Assembly (NCBI RefSeq): GCF_017115105.1
Contig: NZ_JABXKH010000052.1
Location: forward strand, 24,253-88,252
Reading direction: 5' to 3'
Length of the DNA: 64,000 nucleotides
Source of the DNA: Nostoc sp. NMS2
GTDB taxonomy: Bacteria > Cyanobacteriota > Cyanobacteriia > Cyanobacteriales > Nostocaceae
A program made the position numbers and the translations under genes. Of this stretch, positions 43,833-52,819 are shown one piece after another. The stretch's first letter is position 1. The number at the start of each line of letters is the position of its first letter. The notes under the pieces are model-generated. The model saw only the letters and a list, made by a program, of their open reading frames with translations. It was not told the origin of the DNA and ran no database searches.

Positions 43833-45185
43833 TTAATAAAATTCTGCACGTAACTGATTGACAACCCGATCTAATCCCACGGAATGAGCGGCTTTGAATA
43901 ATAAACGATCGCCTGTTTGCACAAATGTCTTCAACCTAGCCACTAACTCGGCATGAGTTGCAAAGCATTCCGATGGGATACCTTCGGCACTAATAGCCAT
44001 GGCTTCGGCATCTTCTCCATCCACCAAGACCAACAAACCGTCTAAATTCAACTTTCGTACTGTTTCTCCCACTCGCTGGTGCAATTGCTGCGATCGCTCT
44101 CCTAATTCTTTCATTGCCCCCAATACGGCAATTTTCCGCTTTCCGGGTGTGTCTGCCAATAATTGCAACGCTGCAATCATTGCTTCTGGTGCAGCATTAT
44201 AAGTTTCATCTAAGATTATCACATCATTGGGCAAGGTAAATCGCTGCGATCGTCCCTTGGGCATATCTACCTCCACACCTGCTTTCAGGCTTGCCCAATC
44301 GATTCCCAACACCTTTGCCACTGCTAAAGCTGCTAAGAAATTAGTCGCATTGTGACGACCAGGTAGAGGTAGAGGCAGTTGGATTCCTGCAACTTCCACC
44401 TGGTCGTTATCAATTAACTGCCCTTGGATATCCCCACCAGAAAAGCCGTAAGTTAAAACTTCTCCTTGCCAAACTTTCGCCGCAGTAGTCATTAATAAAG
44501 GATTGTCGTGGTTGAGAATTGCCACACTATCAGCAGACATTTCAGCTAATAACTCACATTTTGCTTCAGCGATCGCTTCTTCGGAACCCAGTAATTCAAT
44601 ATGTGCCGTCCCTACATTGGTAATTACTCCAATTGTTGGACGCGCTATTTGTGTCAGTTCGGCAATTTGTCCCCTACCCCGCATCGCCATTTCAATCACA
44701 GCGTAATCGTTTTCTGTGCCAAGTTCTAGGAGAGTTTTCGGAACACCAATTTCGTTGTTGTAATTTCCATAAGTTTTGTGAACTCGTCCCTTTGTTCCTA
44801 AAACTGCGGCGATCAATTCTTTGGTTGTAGTTTTACCCACAGAACCTGTTACGCCAATTACAGGAATATTAAAGCGATCGCGCCACCATCTGGCGATTTT
44901 CTGATATGCCTGGAGGGTGTCTTTTACCTGTAATACCGGAAAACCGGGATTTTCGTATTCAAAATCTACAATTGCAACTATTGCACCCTTTGCGATCGCA
45001 GTTGGCACAAATTCATGTCCATCAAACTTATCGCCTCGCAAAGCGACAAATACTTCATCCGGCTTTAGGGTACGGCTATCTGTTTGTATACCGCAACTTA
45101 CTTGTGTTAAAGCAGTTTCAGATAAGTTTATCGGACTGGCCAAAAGAACTTCAACCAGTTGGGTTAGAGTGGCAGAACAACGCAT
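43833..45185 (-). CDS. murF: UDP-N-acetylmuramoyl-tripeptide--D-alanyl-D-alanine ligase
   Basis: 450 residues. N-terminal UDP-binding segment IQTDSRTLKPDEVFVALRG. P-loop GVTGSVGKTTTK (residues 111-122). Central NEIGVPKTLLEL and GRHNATNFLAALAVAKVLG, and the C-terminal DETYNAAPEAM stretch with QRFTLP upstream. It adds D-Ala-D-Ala to UDP-MurNAc-tripeptide, the last cytosolic step of peptidoglycan precursor synthesis. Start ATG at 45185. Isolated from other mur genes, as is usual in cyanobacteria. Confidence 0.95.
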   Translation of the reverse strand: MRCSATLTQLVEVLLASPINLSETALTQVSCGIQTDSRTLKPDEVFVALRGDKFDGHEFVPTAIAKGAIVAIVDFEYENPGFPVLQVKDTLQAYQKIARWWRDRFNIPVIGVTGSVGKTTTKELIAAVLGTKGRVHKTYGNYNNEIGVPKTLLELGTENDYAVIEMAMRGRGQIAELTQIARPTIGVITNVGTAHIELLGSEEAIAEAKCELLAEMSADSVAILNHDNPLLMTTAAKVWQGEVLTYGFSGGDIQGQLIDNDQVEVAGIQLPLPLPGRHNATNFLAALAVAKVLGIDWASLKAGVEVDMPKGRSQRFTLPNDVIILDETYNAAPEAMIAALQLLADTPGKRKIAVLGAMKELGERSQQLHQRVGETVRKLNLDGLLVLVDGEDAEAMAISAEGIPSECFATHAELVARLKTFVQTGDRLLFKAAHSVGLDRVVNQLRAEFY

Positions 45186-45314
45186 AAGTAATTTACAATT
45201 TAAAGTTCAAAATTATAAAATCGAATTATGACACAATACTAGATTGAACAACAAGATTTGCGATTTCTCGAAAAAGTCCTAAATTTCAGCCTATTCACAA
45301 TAACACCAAAAATA

Positions 45315-45343
45315 GTGCCAAAGAAGCTTAAGTCCTTTGGCAC
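45315..45343 (-). terminator. stem-loop terminator after the TerB-like gene
   Basis: GTGCCAAAG and CTTTGGCAC form a 9-bp perfect stem. Read on the minus strand the stem is followed by TATTTTTGG; on the plus strand GCCTTTTTT follows, so it looks bidirectional. It lies 106 bp after the stop of the minus-strand gene. Confidence 0.8.
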
Positions 45344-45448
45344 GCCTTTTTTAGAAGCTATTTATAGAAATACTCAGTAAGCATAAAACTCAGTCACAAA
45401 GCGTGCTGAGAGTGTCAAATAGTTTAATTAAGCAGATGTTTTATTGTC

Positions 45449-45895
45449 CTATCCCCGGTTTTTAATTAAGATTACTTCCATTATTTGTACTGCTATCTCA
45501 CGAGAAACACCTAAAGCTTGATATAGATCATTTAAGAAGCTTTTTTCTTCTTCAGCTACAACACCTTCAGCTAAGACTAAATCAGTGGCTACTGCAAAGG
45601 CTGCTTCCCGCAAGTCTTGAGATAGAGAATCCTTGGCTGCATCAAATAAAGCATTAAAACCATCCCCCTGGAGAATGCCCAATATTTGGTCAAACAGCCT
45701 GTTCATCATCTCATGAGGATAACCTGTAAAAAGTTTCATCCGAGACAGCACAAAAGTGATAGAATTTGCTTGCTCAACAGAAAGATAACCGTCTGAAGCT
45801 GTTGCCGCCAAGACAATAACAGCAAAAGCTTCGGCTGAATTGAGTGCTGTTTGGGTTTGGTTTTCTGTACCCAACACAGCGTCGAATAGACCCAT
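45449..45895 (-). CDS. TerB-like (tellurite-resistance family) protein
   Basis: 148 residues from the ATG at 45895, with AAGGAG nine nt upstream; the frame opens 32 codons earlier at 45991 without a ribosome site. Helical protein (AEAFAVIVLAATASDGYLSVEQANSI, LREAAFAVATDLVLAEGVVAEEEKSFLNDLY) with two metal-type acidic loops, as in TerB/DjlA-type domains. It may sense or bind divalent metal. No other ter genes nearby. A stem-loop closes the transcript. Confidence 0.85.
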   Translation of the reverse strand: MGLFDAVLGTENQTQTALNSAEAFAVIVLAATASDGYLSVEQANSITFVLSRMKLFTGYPHEMMNRLFDQILGILQGDGFNALFDAAKDSLSQDLREAAFAVATDLVLAEGVVAEEEKSFLNDLYQALGVSREIAVQIMEVILIKNRG

Positions 45896-46074
45896 CTGTA
45901 GTAACTCCTTGGTTAGAGTCTCAATAGCGGTACAGTTACCTGTATGTTTGGTAGATTTACAGATAAGGCTGTAACGCTGTGAGACTTTCATGCTTTAGTA
46001 TTCCCAAGATTTATCCACAGCGAACACTTGCACCCAAGGGCTTTTGGCAAGAACTACAATTGCCATTTGTAAAC

Positions 46075-46212
46075 TTAGCGTTCTTCTGCCTTTTCTATTG
46101 TTTCAATTACCGCTAAACCTATACCAGAAGCTGCTATTAACAGTACTGCTGATAACAAATAGGCATTAGTCAGCATCCGTAGGGCTTCACCGAAAAAAAT
46201 GTAGGTGGTCAT
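46075..46212 (-). CDS. 45-residue single-span membrane protein
   Basis: Found by translation of the spacer. ATG at 46212 with AAGGTG upstream, stop at 46075-46077. The sequence MTTYIFFGEALRMLTNAYLL continues SAVLLIAASGIGLAVIETIE and ends KAEER. It has one hydrophobic segment and a charged C-terminal tail. I do not recognise the family; size and layout are those of small photosynthetic or NDH complex subunits, but this is only a guess. The ribosome site and coding character favour a real gene. Confidence 0.55.
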   Translation of the reverse strand: MTTYIFFGEALRMLTNAYLLSAVLLIAASGIGLAVIETIEKAEER

Positions 46213-46452
46213 TGCTTCACCTTTTGAAATTTGTGCTGCTAGTACTTTTTATTTCTCCACACCCTGATAGGTGAATTTCGTTGAAAAACTGCTAGCAATT
46301 GCATCTTAACAAAACTTTAGCTCTTTCAGAACCCCATTAAAACTTTTTATTTCTGAAGATTTGATGAACTTGACAAAAAAGTGCATTAAGCATGGGGCAT
46401 CAGAGGCAGAGCGAAAGACTTACTACAACTTCTCCTCTACTCCCCTAACATC

Positions 46453-48117
46453 TCAACTCGGCATTGGTTCAGATTGATGAACTGGTATTGCAATCACAAA
46501 TTTTGTACCATCTCCTAGCGTGGAATCACACCATATCTTGCCATGATGTTTTTCTGTGACTATTTGGTAGCTGATGGATAAGCCCAAACCTGTTCCTTTG
46601 CCGATAGCTTTGGTGGTGAAGAAAGGATCAAAAATGCGTGTTCGCACTGTTTCAGTTATCCCCGATCCATTGTCGGCGATCGCAATCTGCACCCAATTAT
46701 CAGCCGTCACGTGAGTTGAAATCCAAATTTTACTGGGCTGTTTTTGTCCATCGGCTTTTATCTGTTGTCGGTCAGATTCCTGCAAAGCATCGATCGCATT
46801 TATCAATAAGTTCATCAATACCTGATTAAGTTGTCCTGGATAGCACTCAACCAAAGGTAATTGACTATAGTCTTTAGCTACTTCAATTACTGGAGACTCT
46901 GGTGTTGCCTTAAGGCGATGTTGCAGAATCAGCAGTGTATTCTCAATACCCTCATGAAGATCAACAGCTTTGAATTCAGATTCATCCAGGCGGGAGAAGT
47001 TACGGAGAGATAAAACAATTTCCCGAATCCGCTCAGTGCCAATTTTCATCGATTGCAGCACTTTGATCAGGTCTTCATTCAGAAAGTCGAGTTCCACATC
47101 ATCCAAAGTTGCTTGGAGCGTTTGGGGCGGATTCGGGTAGTGTGCCCGATAGCAGTAAATCAATTTCAGCAGGTCTTGAGTGTAGCTATCAATATGGGTA
47201 ATATTACCATGAATAAAATTGACAGGATTGTTAATTTCGTGGGCAATTCCAGCAACCAGTTGCCCCAAACTCGACATCTTTTCAGTTTGAACTAGTTGCA
47301 GTTGAGTTTTTTGAAGCTGAGTTAAAGCTTGCCGAAGTTCTGTTGAACGTTGCTCTTTTTCAGTCAGCAGTGTTTTGACGCTTTCGATCAGATTATTGAA
47401 TGCAGTCGCGAGGATGCCTGTTTCATCCTTGGTAATCACGGGAATTTTCAGGTCAAAGTTAGAATTCTGGGTGACTTGCTGCGCCACCTCTGTCACCAAT
47501 TGCAGTGGTTTGGCAATACTGCTCGAAATTTTCCATCCTAGAATTAATGCCAAAATCACACAACCTAAACTGGTGATAACGATCACAATCATTGTCGGTC
47601 GAGCTTGGGCGATCGCCTGATCATACAGCGATGACCACTCTAGAATGACAGCACCATCGACCTGATTTTGTTCACCCTTCAGTGGAATGACAATGAGTTT
47701 AATTCCTTGGGGATAATCAACACTGTTTTCCAAAAAGGTTCTGGTCTTGCCATCCTGTATTGTTTGCTGAATTTCGTTGCCTTGGTCATGCTCAAAAATG
47801 GTGCCGACATTTTCACGAACGGCATCTGCCAAAATCAGTTTTTGCCGATTGACTACCACAATGTCACGCTTTTGCAGATCGTGCAGCAAATTGGTGTAGT
47901 GTTGCAGTTCGTCTGAACGTTCAATAAAAATAGGTTTTTTATCGTAATAAGCATTATGGGCGATTGAAGTAGCAATCACTTGGGCAACGTGTTCAGCTTC
48001 TGAGATCGCTAGAGTTTCAGCAATTTTCTGGCTTTGGGCGATCGCAACTGCACCAACAACACTCGTTAATAAGGAAACACCAACAAAGCTTCCTACCAGT
48101 TTGTGAGAAATTTTCAT
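46453..48117 (-). CDS. membrane sensor histidine kinase with periplasmic sensor and HAMP domain
   Basis: 554 residues. Two transmembrane segments (about 10-28 and 174-196) enclose a periplasmic domain of about 145 residues. HAMP follows (SSSIAKPLQLVTEVAQQVTQ), then a coiled linker, HisKA with GQLVAGIAHEINNPVNF, a long insert, and HATPase_c (MNLLINAIDAL, IADNGSGI, IGKGTGLGLSISYQIV). No receiver or regulator is adjacent. The GIAHEINNP box places it in the large cyanobacterial group of kinases of this kind. Ligand unknown. The spacer 46213-46452 shows nothing else. Confidence 0.92.
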   Translation of the reverse strand: MKISHKLVGSFVGVSLLTSVVGAVAIAQSQKIAETLAISEAEHVAQVIATSIAHNAYYDKKPIFIERSDELQHYTNLLHDLQKRDIVVVNRQKLILADAVRENVGTIFEHDQGNEIQQTIQDGKTRTFLENSVDYPQGIKLIVIPLKGEQNQVDGAVILEWSSLYDQAIAQARPTMIVIVITSLGCVILALILGWKISSSIAKPLQLVTEVAQQVTQNSNFDLKIPVITKDETGILATAFNNLIESVKTLLTEKEQRSTELRQALTQLQKTQLQLVQTEKMSSLGQLVAGIAHEINNPVNFIHGNITHIDSYTQDLLKLIYCYRAHYPNPPQTLQATLDDVELDFLNEDLIKVLQSMKIGTERIREIVLSLRNFSRLDESEFKAVDLHEGIENTLLILQHRLKATPESPVIEVAKDYSQLPLVECYPGQLNQVLMNLLINAIDALQESDRQQIKADGQKQPSKIWISTHVTADNWVQIAIADNGSGITETVRTRIFDPFFTTKAIGKGTGLGLSISYQIVTEKHHGKIWCDSTLGDGTKFVIAIPVHQSEPMPS

Positions 48118-48246
48118 AACGATAGGTCAGCCATAACCGCGTCAGTATCTAGTGTTCCCAAATCCTCACAGAGAGTTGAGGCTATTATCCTTGGTAACTG
48201 CGATCGCAAGTATCTAAACCTCGTCTACCTTGAGAACCGTAGTTTT

Positions 48247-48327
48247 GTAGGTTGGGTGCAGCGATAGCGTAACCCAACATAAAATTTGGTGATAATGTTG
48301 GGTTGCGTTTCACTCCACCCAACCTAC
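48247..48327. repeat. palindromic dispersed repeat (GTAGGTTGGGT family)
   Basis: GTAGGTTGGGTG at the left pairs with CACCCAACCTAC-type sequence at the right (12 bp). Inner AACCCAACAT/ATGTTGGGTT-type sequence also pairs, giving a long hairpin in the spacer between the kinase and the deacetylase. A common cyanobacterial repeat. Confidence 0.75.
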
Positions 48328-48418
48328 ATAAATATATATATCTTTTAAAAAACTCTAGGTTTCAACATAGATGAGGTTTATATCAGGTATTTTGTGAAAT
48401 GGGATAAACAACAAAAGC

Positions 48419-49339
48419 TTAAAGTAAACAGGGTTCAATCGTCGCTACAACTGATTGAGAAAGAGTATCAAAATCGTAACCACCTTCTAAGCCAAACAGA
48501 ATTTTACGAGTTAGCCCTAGACAATAATTAGTAAATAAAGCATAGTCTTCTGGCTGCAAATTGATACTTGCTAGAGGATCTGCGGCATTGCCATCATAAC
48601 CAGCACTCACAATCAGTAAATCCGCTTGAAAGTTGGCTAAAAACGGTATGACTTGTTTTTCAAATAGTGGCTGATATACTGCAATATCACTACCAGGAGG
48701 TACTGGTAAATTTAATACATTATTATGAAAACCGCGTTCTGTGGCTCTCCCGGTACCGGGATAGCATGGATATTGATGTAGGGAACAGTAGGCGATGCGT
48801 GCTTGGGTTTCGACGATCGCCTGAGTACCATTACCATGATGCACATCCCAATCGAGGATGGCGACGCGGTTAATTCCGGGTTGTTCGAGGGCAAAGAAAG
48901 CAGCGATCGCAGCATTAGAAAATAGGCAAAAGCCCATCCCAGTATTACTTTCTGCATGATGTCCTGGGGGACGTGCTAATACAAAAGCTGGATTAGCCGA
49001 CTTTAATACAGCCTCGACACCATCCAACCATGCACTGACTGCCAGCAATGCCACATCATAACTACGTGGGGAAACTGGCGTATCTCCATCCAAAGGGCCG
49101 CCACCACTAGAAGCGATTTGCCAAAGTTTTTTGATGTAGGCTGGGCTATGAGCTTTAACCAACATAGACATCAGTGATGGCTGTTCTGATGTTGGTGTGG
49201 GCGATCGCCAGTCAATTTTATCTGCGAATGTAGCTGCTTTTAGGGCATTAGCGATCGCACTTAAACGTTCTGGTTTTTCGGGATGGTATTTTCCAGTTTT
49301 GTGATCTAAAAATTCGTCGGAATAAATGACTGGCAGCAT
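48419..49339 (-). CDS. histone-deacetylase-family amidohydrolase
   Basis: 306 residues. The start MLPVIYSDEFLDHKTGKYHP and the zinc-site segments are complete: ARPPGHHAESNTGMGFCLFS (catalytic His pair), ILDWDVHHGNGTQ (zinc Asp and His) and VSAGYDGNAADPL (zinc Asp). In bacteria such enzymes (AcuC/polyamine-deacetylase class) remove acetyl groups from small amines or proteins. Substrate not predictable. Its promoter region contains the heptamer tract at 49351. Confidence 0.92.
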   Translation of the reverse strand: MLPVIYSDEFLDHKTGKYHPEKPERLSAIANALKAATFADKIDWRSPTPTSEQPSLMSMLVKAHSPAYIKKLWQIASSGGGPLDGDTPVSPRSYDVALLAVSAWLDGVEAVLKSANPAFVLARPPGHHAESNTGMGFCLFSNAAIAAFFALEQPGINRVAILDWDVHHGNGTQAIVETQARIAYCSLHQYPCYPGTGRATERGFHNNVLNLPVPPGSDIAVYQPLFEKQVIPFLANFQADLLIVSAGYDGNAADPLASINLQPEDYALFTNYCLGLTRKILFGLEGGYDFDTLSQSVVATIEPCLL

Positions 49340-49350
49340 AGGACAATAAA

Positions 49351-49384
49351 TAATTCGTAATTCGTAATTCGTAATTCGTAATTA
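49351..49384. repeat. short tandem repeat, five TAATTCG units
   Basis: Four perfect TAATTCG heptamers plus one partial lie 12 bp upstream of the deacetylase start codon. The same heptamer (in register GTAATTC) is at 19265. Inverted variants AATTACGAATTATG at 49463 can pair with it. Confidence 0.9.
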
Positions 49385-49504
49385 TGTCTTGTGACCGAAT
49401 TTTAACCCCGACACAAAACAAGCTGTTTATAGAAACGGGGGTATCAACCCTTATTCAATTATGAATTACGAATTATGATGAATGCTATTGTATCGTTACT
49501 GGTA

Positions 49505-52141
49505 CTAGAGAGTTGGTCGTTTACTTTCGAGGATTTCTGTTGCTTTCTGTTCAGAAAGTGGGCGGTAGAATAAATAACCCTGTATCTCATCACAGTTAAT
49601 AGATTTCAAGAACTCCAATTGCTCTTCTGTTTCCACCCCTTCGGCTGTCAACTTCAATCCCAAGCTTTGTCCCAAGGTAACTATGGCCTTGATAATATGA
49701 GTTACTTTAGAATCCGGCTGCAAATCTTTCATGAAAGACTGATCTATTTTGAGATTATGGAGTGGCAAAAGCTGTAGGCGCGAGAGCGAAGAATGACCCG
49801 TACCAAAGTCATCAATGGAGATGTGAACACCCATCTGCTTTAGCTCCTCTAACACCGTTCTGGTAAAACCTAAGTCCTCAATGGCTGTGGTTTCCATAAT
49901 TTCTAATTCTAAAAAGTGGGCTTTCAGACCCGTTTCCTCTAAAACTGTGGTTATAATCTCCACCAATTTGGGTTGGCGGAACTGCTTCAGAGAAAGATTA
50001 ACAGCCATAGTTATAGGTGGCAATCCTGAATCTTGCCAGGTTTTATTTTGTATACAGGCTGTCCGTAGCACCCATTCGCCGATGGCGATAATTAATCCGC
50101 TTTCTTCGGCGAGAGGAATGAAAACACTGGGTGCAACCAATCCCATTTCTGGGTGCTGCCAACGCAACAGAGCCTCCATACCAGTAATTTCTCCTGTGGC
50201 AATGTTCACACGAGGCTGATAGTACACCGTAAATTCTTCACGTTCTAGGGCATAGCGCAAACTCTTTTCTAAAGTCAGAAGTTCAGGATTCTTGGCGCTC
50301 AGAGAAACACTATAAAATTGATAGTTATTTCGCCCTTTGTCTTTGGCGTAGTATAAAGCGGCATCTGCGTGCTGGATTAGTGTTTCGGCATCAGGACTGT
50401 TGTTATCAAGCAATGCAATACCGAGGCTGGCAGTCACATAAAGTTCATGCCCTTGGAGATGAAAAGGATCTTCTAAGGTTTGTAAAATTCTGTACGCCAC
50501 TTGCGTTACTTCTTCAATATCAGTGACTCGCGGCAGTAGGATAGTAAATTCATCGCCTCCCCAACGGGCTATGGTGTCTCCCCCTCTGAGTAAATCTTGT
50601 AATCTTTGAGCGACGCTTTTTAACAATTGGTCTCCCAAAGTATGCCCCAGAGTGTCGTTAATAACCTTGAAGCGATCCAGATCGAGGAAGATCACAGCTA
50701 AACTTTCGTCATTCCGAGTGGCGTTGGGCAGAGTTTTACTAAGCAGTTCGTTAAATAGTAGGCGATTGGGCAACCCTGTCAACATATCATGGAGAGCTTG
50801 ATAGCGAATCTTTTCTTCTACTTGCTGACGCTGCCGCGCACCAATGATACTAGCCGCCATTGTCAAAAGGGTAGATTCTTCGTGCTTTGACCAATGACGC
50901 TCAAAGGTGCAGTCTGCCAAGCCAAGATATCCCCAGCACTCATTCTCCAACCGGAGAGGCACTAAAAGAAGGGATTGGATGCCATCTCTAATCAGGAATT
51001 CTTGTTCGGCGATCGGAAATTTTTGGGTGAGTCCGCTAATTGACTGGCCGCTACAGAGAACAGTATACCAACGGTCTAATCCAGAACCTTGATAAAGCTG
51101 ATTCTGCCAATGCTGGTGGGTAGATTCAATCAAAGATTGCGTCCATTCAAACCGCAAACTGACTGCTTTTTCCCCTGTAGCAGGATGGGGATGGTTCTGA
51201 AAAAGATAAGCCCGATCTGCCTTGGCAGCTTCGCCCAGTACAGCTAAAGCCCGCTCAATACCAGTTTCGTAATTCATTTCCCCCAGCAAATAATTAGCGG
51301 CTTCTGCAACTGCTTGCAGCAAGCGATCGCGCTGACGCAATTCGGCTGTAGCTTGTTTTTGCTCTGTAATATCCCTAATAATAAAAGTTCTAATTAAATC
51401 ACTTTGAGGAAGGTAGAGAACGGATTGTTCAAAAACTTCTGTATCTACTTCCACCTCCCGCACAAAAGAATTATTTTCTAAATTCTTAACTGTACTCAAG
51501 AGTCCTGCTAATATTGGGTGTTCTGTCCCAACTTCCCTGAGTTTGGGAAACTTGAGAGCAGCAGCAGGATTGATATAAGTCACTATTCCCTCGAAATCCA
51601 TCTCAATAATTGGATTGGGGATGAGTTCAGGGAAGGATGCTAGGCGAGCTAAGGCAGACTCACTAGCTGCTTCTAAGCTGGGATCGATCGCTAGGGTTTG
51701 AAAAGGATTGGCAGGACTGGCTTGTTCTGATAGGAAACCAGATAAGTCTTCAACATCAAAAGATTCAGAATATGCTTCTTCGGAAATGTTAGAAATAGCA
51801 TAATATTTAGCCTGAGCTTGATTACTGCCAAAGGAAATGGTATCTCCATTTCTAAGATTATGAGAAATGGATTTAGTACCATTTATAAATAAGCCATTAG
51901 TACTTCCTTTACCCTTAAAGTTGCCATCAATAATCTGGAAGCCATATTGGTCAGTCTCTGGAACAGTTACTCGCAACAAAATTGCGTGTTGCATTGATAC
52001 TGACCGGGAAACCAAGACAATGGTGTTTGCAGGATGCCGCCCCAGAGAATAAGTAGTCTCTCGCAGGGGGACAGTTCTCCGCCCTTGCAGGTCTTTGATG
52101 ACCAACAGATGGCGTATTTTTTCCCGCTCATTTCCTAGCAT
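49505..52141 (-). CDS. FHA-PAS-GAF-GGDEF-EAL cyclic-di-GMP protein
   Basis: 878 residues. An FHA domain comes first (residues about 25-110: YSLGRHPANTIVL, SMQHAILLR, GSTNGLFING), for phosphothreonine binding. Then come a PAS domain (about 160-270) and a GAF domain (about 285-430). The GGDEF domain has the intact RWGGDEF motif near residue 528. The EAL domain has intact MEALLRW (near residue 658), DDFGTGHSSL and AEGVETEEQ. Both diguanylate cyclase and phosphodiesterase sites look complete, so it could make or break c-di-GMP depending on signal. The FHA part suggests control by a Ser/Thr kinase; one is encoded at 42339. No partner gene is adjacent. Confidence 0.93.
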   Translation of the reverse strand: MLGNEREKIRHLLVIKDLQGRRTVPLRETTYSLGRHPANTIVLVSRSVSMQHAILLRVTVPETDQYGFQIIDGNFKGKGSTNGLFINGTKSISHNLRNGDTISFGSNQAQAKYYAISNISEEAYSESFDVEDLSGFLSEQASPANPFQTLAIDPSLEAASESALARLASFPELIPNPIIEMDFEGIVTYINPAAALKFPKLREVGTEHPILAGLLSTVKNLENNSFVREVEVDTEVFEQSVLYLPQSDLIRTFIIRDITEQKQATAELRQRDRLLQAVAEAANYLLGEMNYETGIERALAVLGEAAKADRAYLFQNHPHPATGEKAVSLRFEWTQSLIESTHQHWQNQLYQGSGLDRWYTVLCSGQSISGLTQKFPIAEQEFLIRDGIQSLLLVPLRLENECWGYLGLADCTFERHWSKHEESTLLTMAASIIGARQRQQVEEKIRYQALHDMLTGLPNRLLFNELLSKTLPNATRNDESLAVIFLDLDRFKVINDTLGHTLGDQLLKSVAQRLQDLLRGGDTIARWGGDEFTILLPRVTDIEEVTQVAYRILQTLEDPFHLQGHELYVTASLGIALLDNNSPDAETLIQHADAALYYAKDKGRNNYQFYSVSLSAKNPELLTLEKSLRYALEREEFTVYYQPRVNIATGEITGMEALLRWQHPEMGLVAPSVFIPLAEESGLIIAIGEWVLRTACIQNKTWQDSGLPPITMAVNLSLKQFRQPKLVEIITTVLEETGLKAHFLELEIMETTAIEDLGFTRTVLEELKQMGVHISIDDFGTGHSSLSRLQLLPLHNLKIDQSFMKDLQPDSKVTHIIKAIVTLGQSLGLKLTAEGVETEEQLEFLKSINCDEIQGYLFYRPLSEQKATEILESKRPTL

Positions 52142-52819
52142 GGCTGTTCCTCAAATTCTCATATATTTTTGTCTTAGTCTGAAAAATACAACTCCTAGAA
52201 GTGCGCTCTGAAAGTCTTAACTTCTAGGAAAACTTGCTTCATAAAAATTGTCACCACCTCCGTAGGCGTAGCCCGCCGCAGGCATCGCAAAATTGGTGTG
52301 AGTTGCAAACGAACCATTCTATTTATGATTGACCTCTTGAATAATATGGCTTATTGTTTAATCAGTTTTTGCGGTATAAGTTTTAGCTGTTTTCTAGACT
52401 TATTTGGACTTCCAAAAAATAAATTATCCAGTAGGGTATATTATGGCAAGTAACGTACCACCTACAGATAACAGTTGCGTTACGTTGTCGCAATGACACA
52501 CCCTACAACCACGATGGTTGGTTGGAAATTTTTTTAACTGGAAGTCCCAAAGATCAGTTATAAGCTTTGTCCCTTCGTCTATTTAGCCAAACCTTGTCTT
52601 TCTTAGGATACCCAGAATAAAATCAAACACTGAATAGAATACATAGTATATTTACGGATTTTTATTCTGAGTGGTGGGGAAACTCCGAATTATATAAATA
52701 ACCGTCTGATTTTTATTTTTTAGTGGCAAAAACCCCCCGTTGGTGTTCGCGTAGCGTCTCGTTAGAGAAGCCTATTGTAGATGAGGCAAGGAGAATAAAC
52801 TGTTTCTAACACCTAAATT
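52142..52819. other. repeat-rich spacer upstream of the FHA-GGDEF-EAL gene
   Basis: No coding frame. It has GGCGTAGCCCGCCGCAGGCA at 52265, an ACACACCCTACA palindrome half at about 52495 (compare the element at 28796), and TTCGCGTAGCGTCTCG, AGAGAAGCC at 52747-52770, a solo copy of the GCGTCTC module. These are dispersed repeats common to this genome. Confidence 0.5.
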
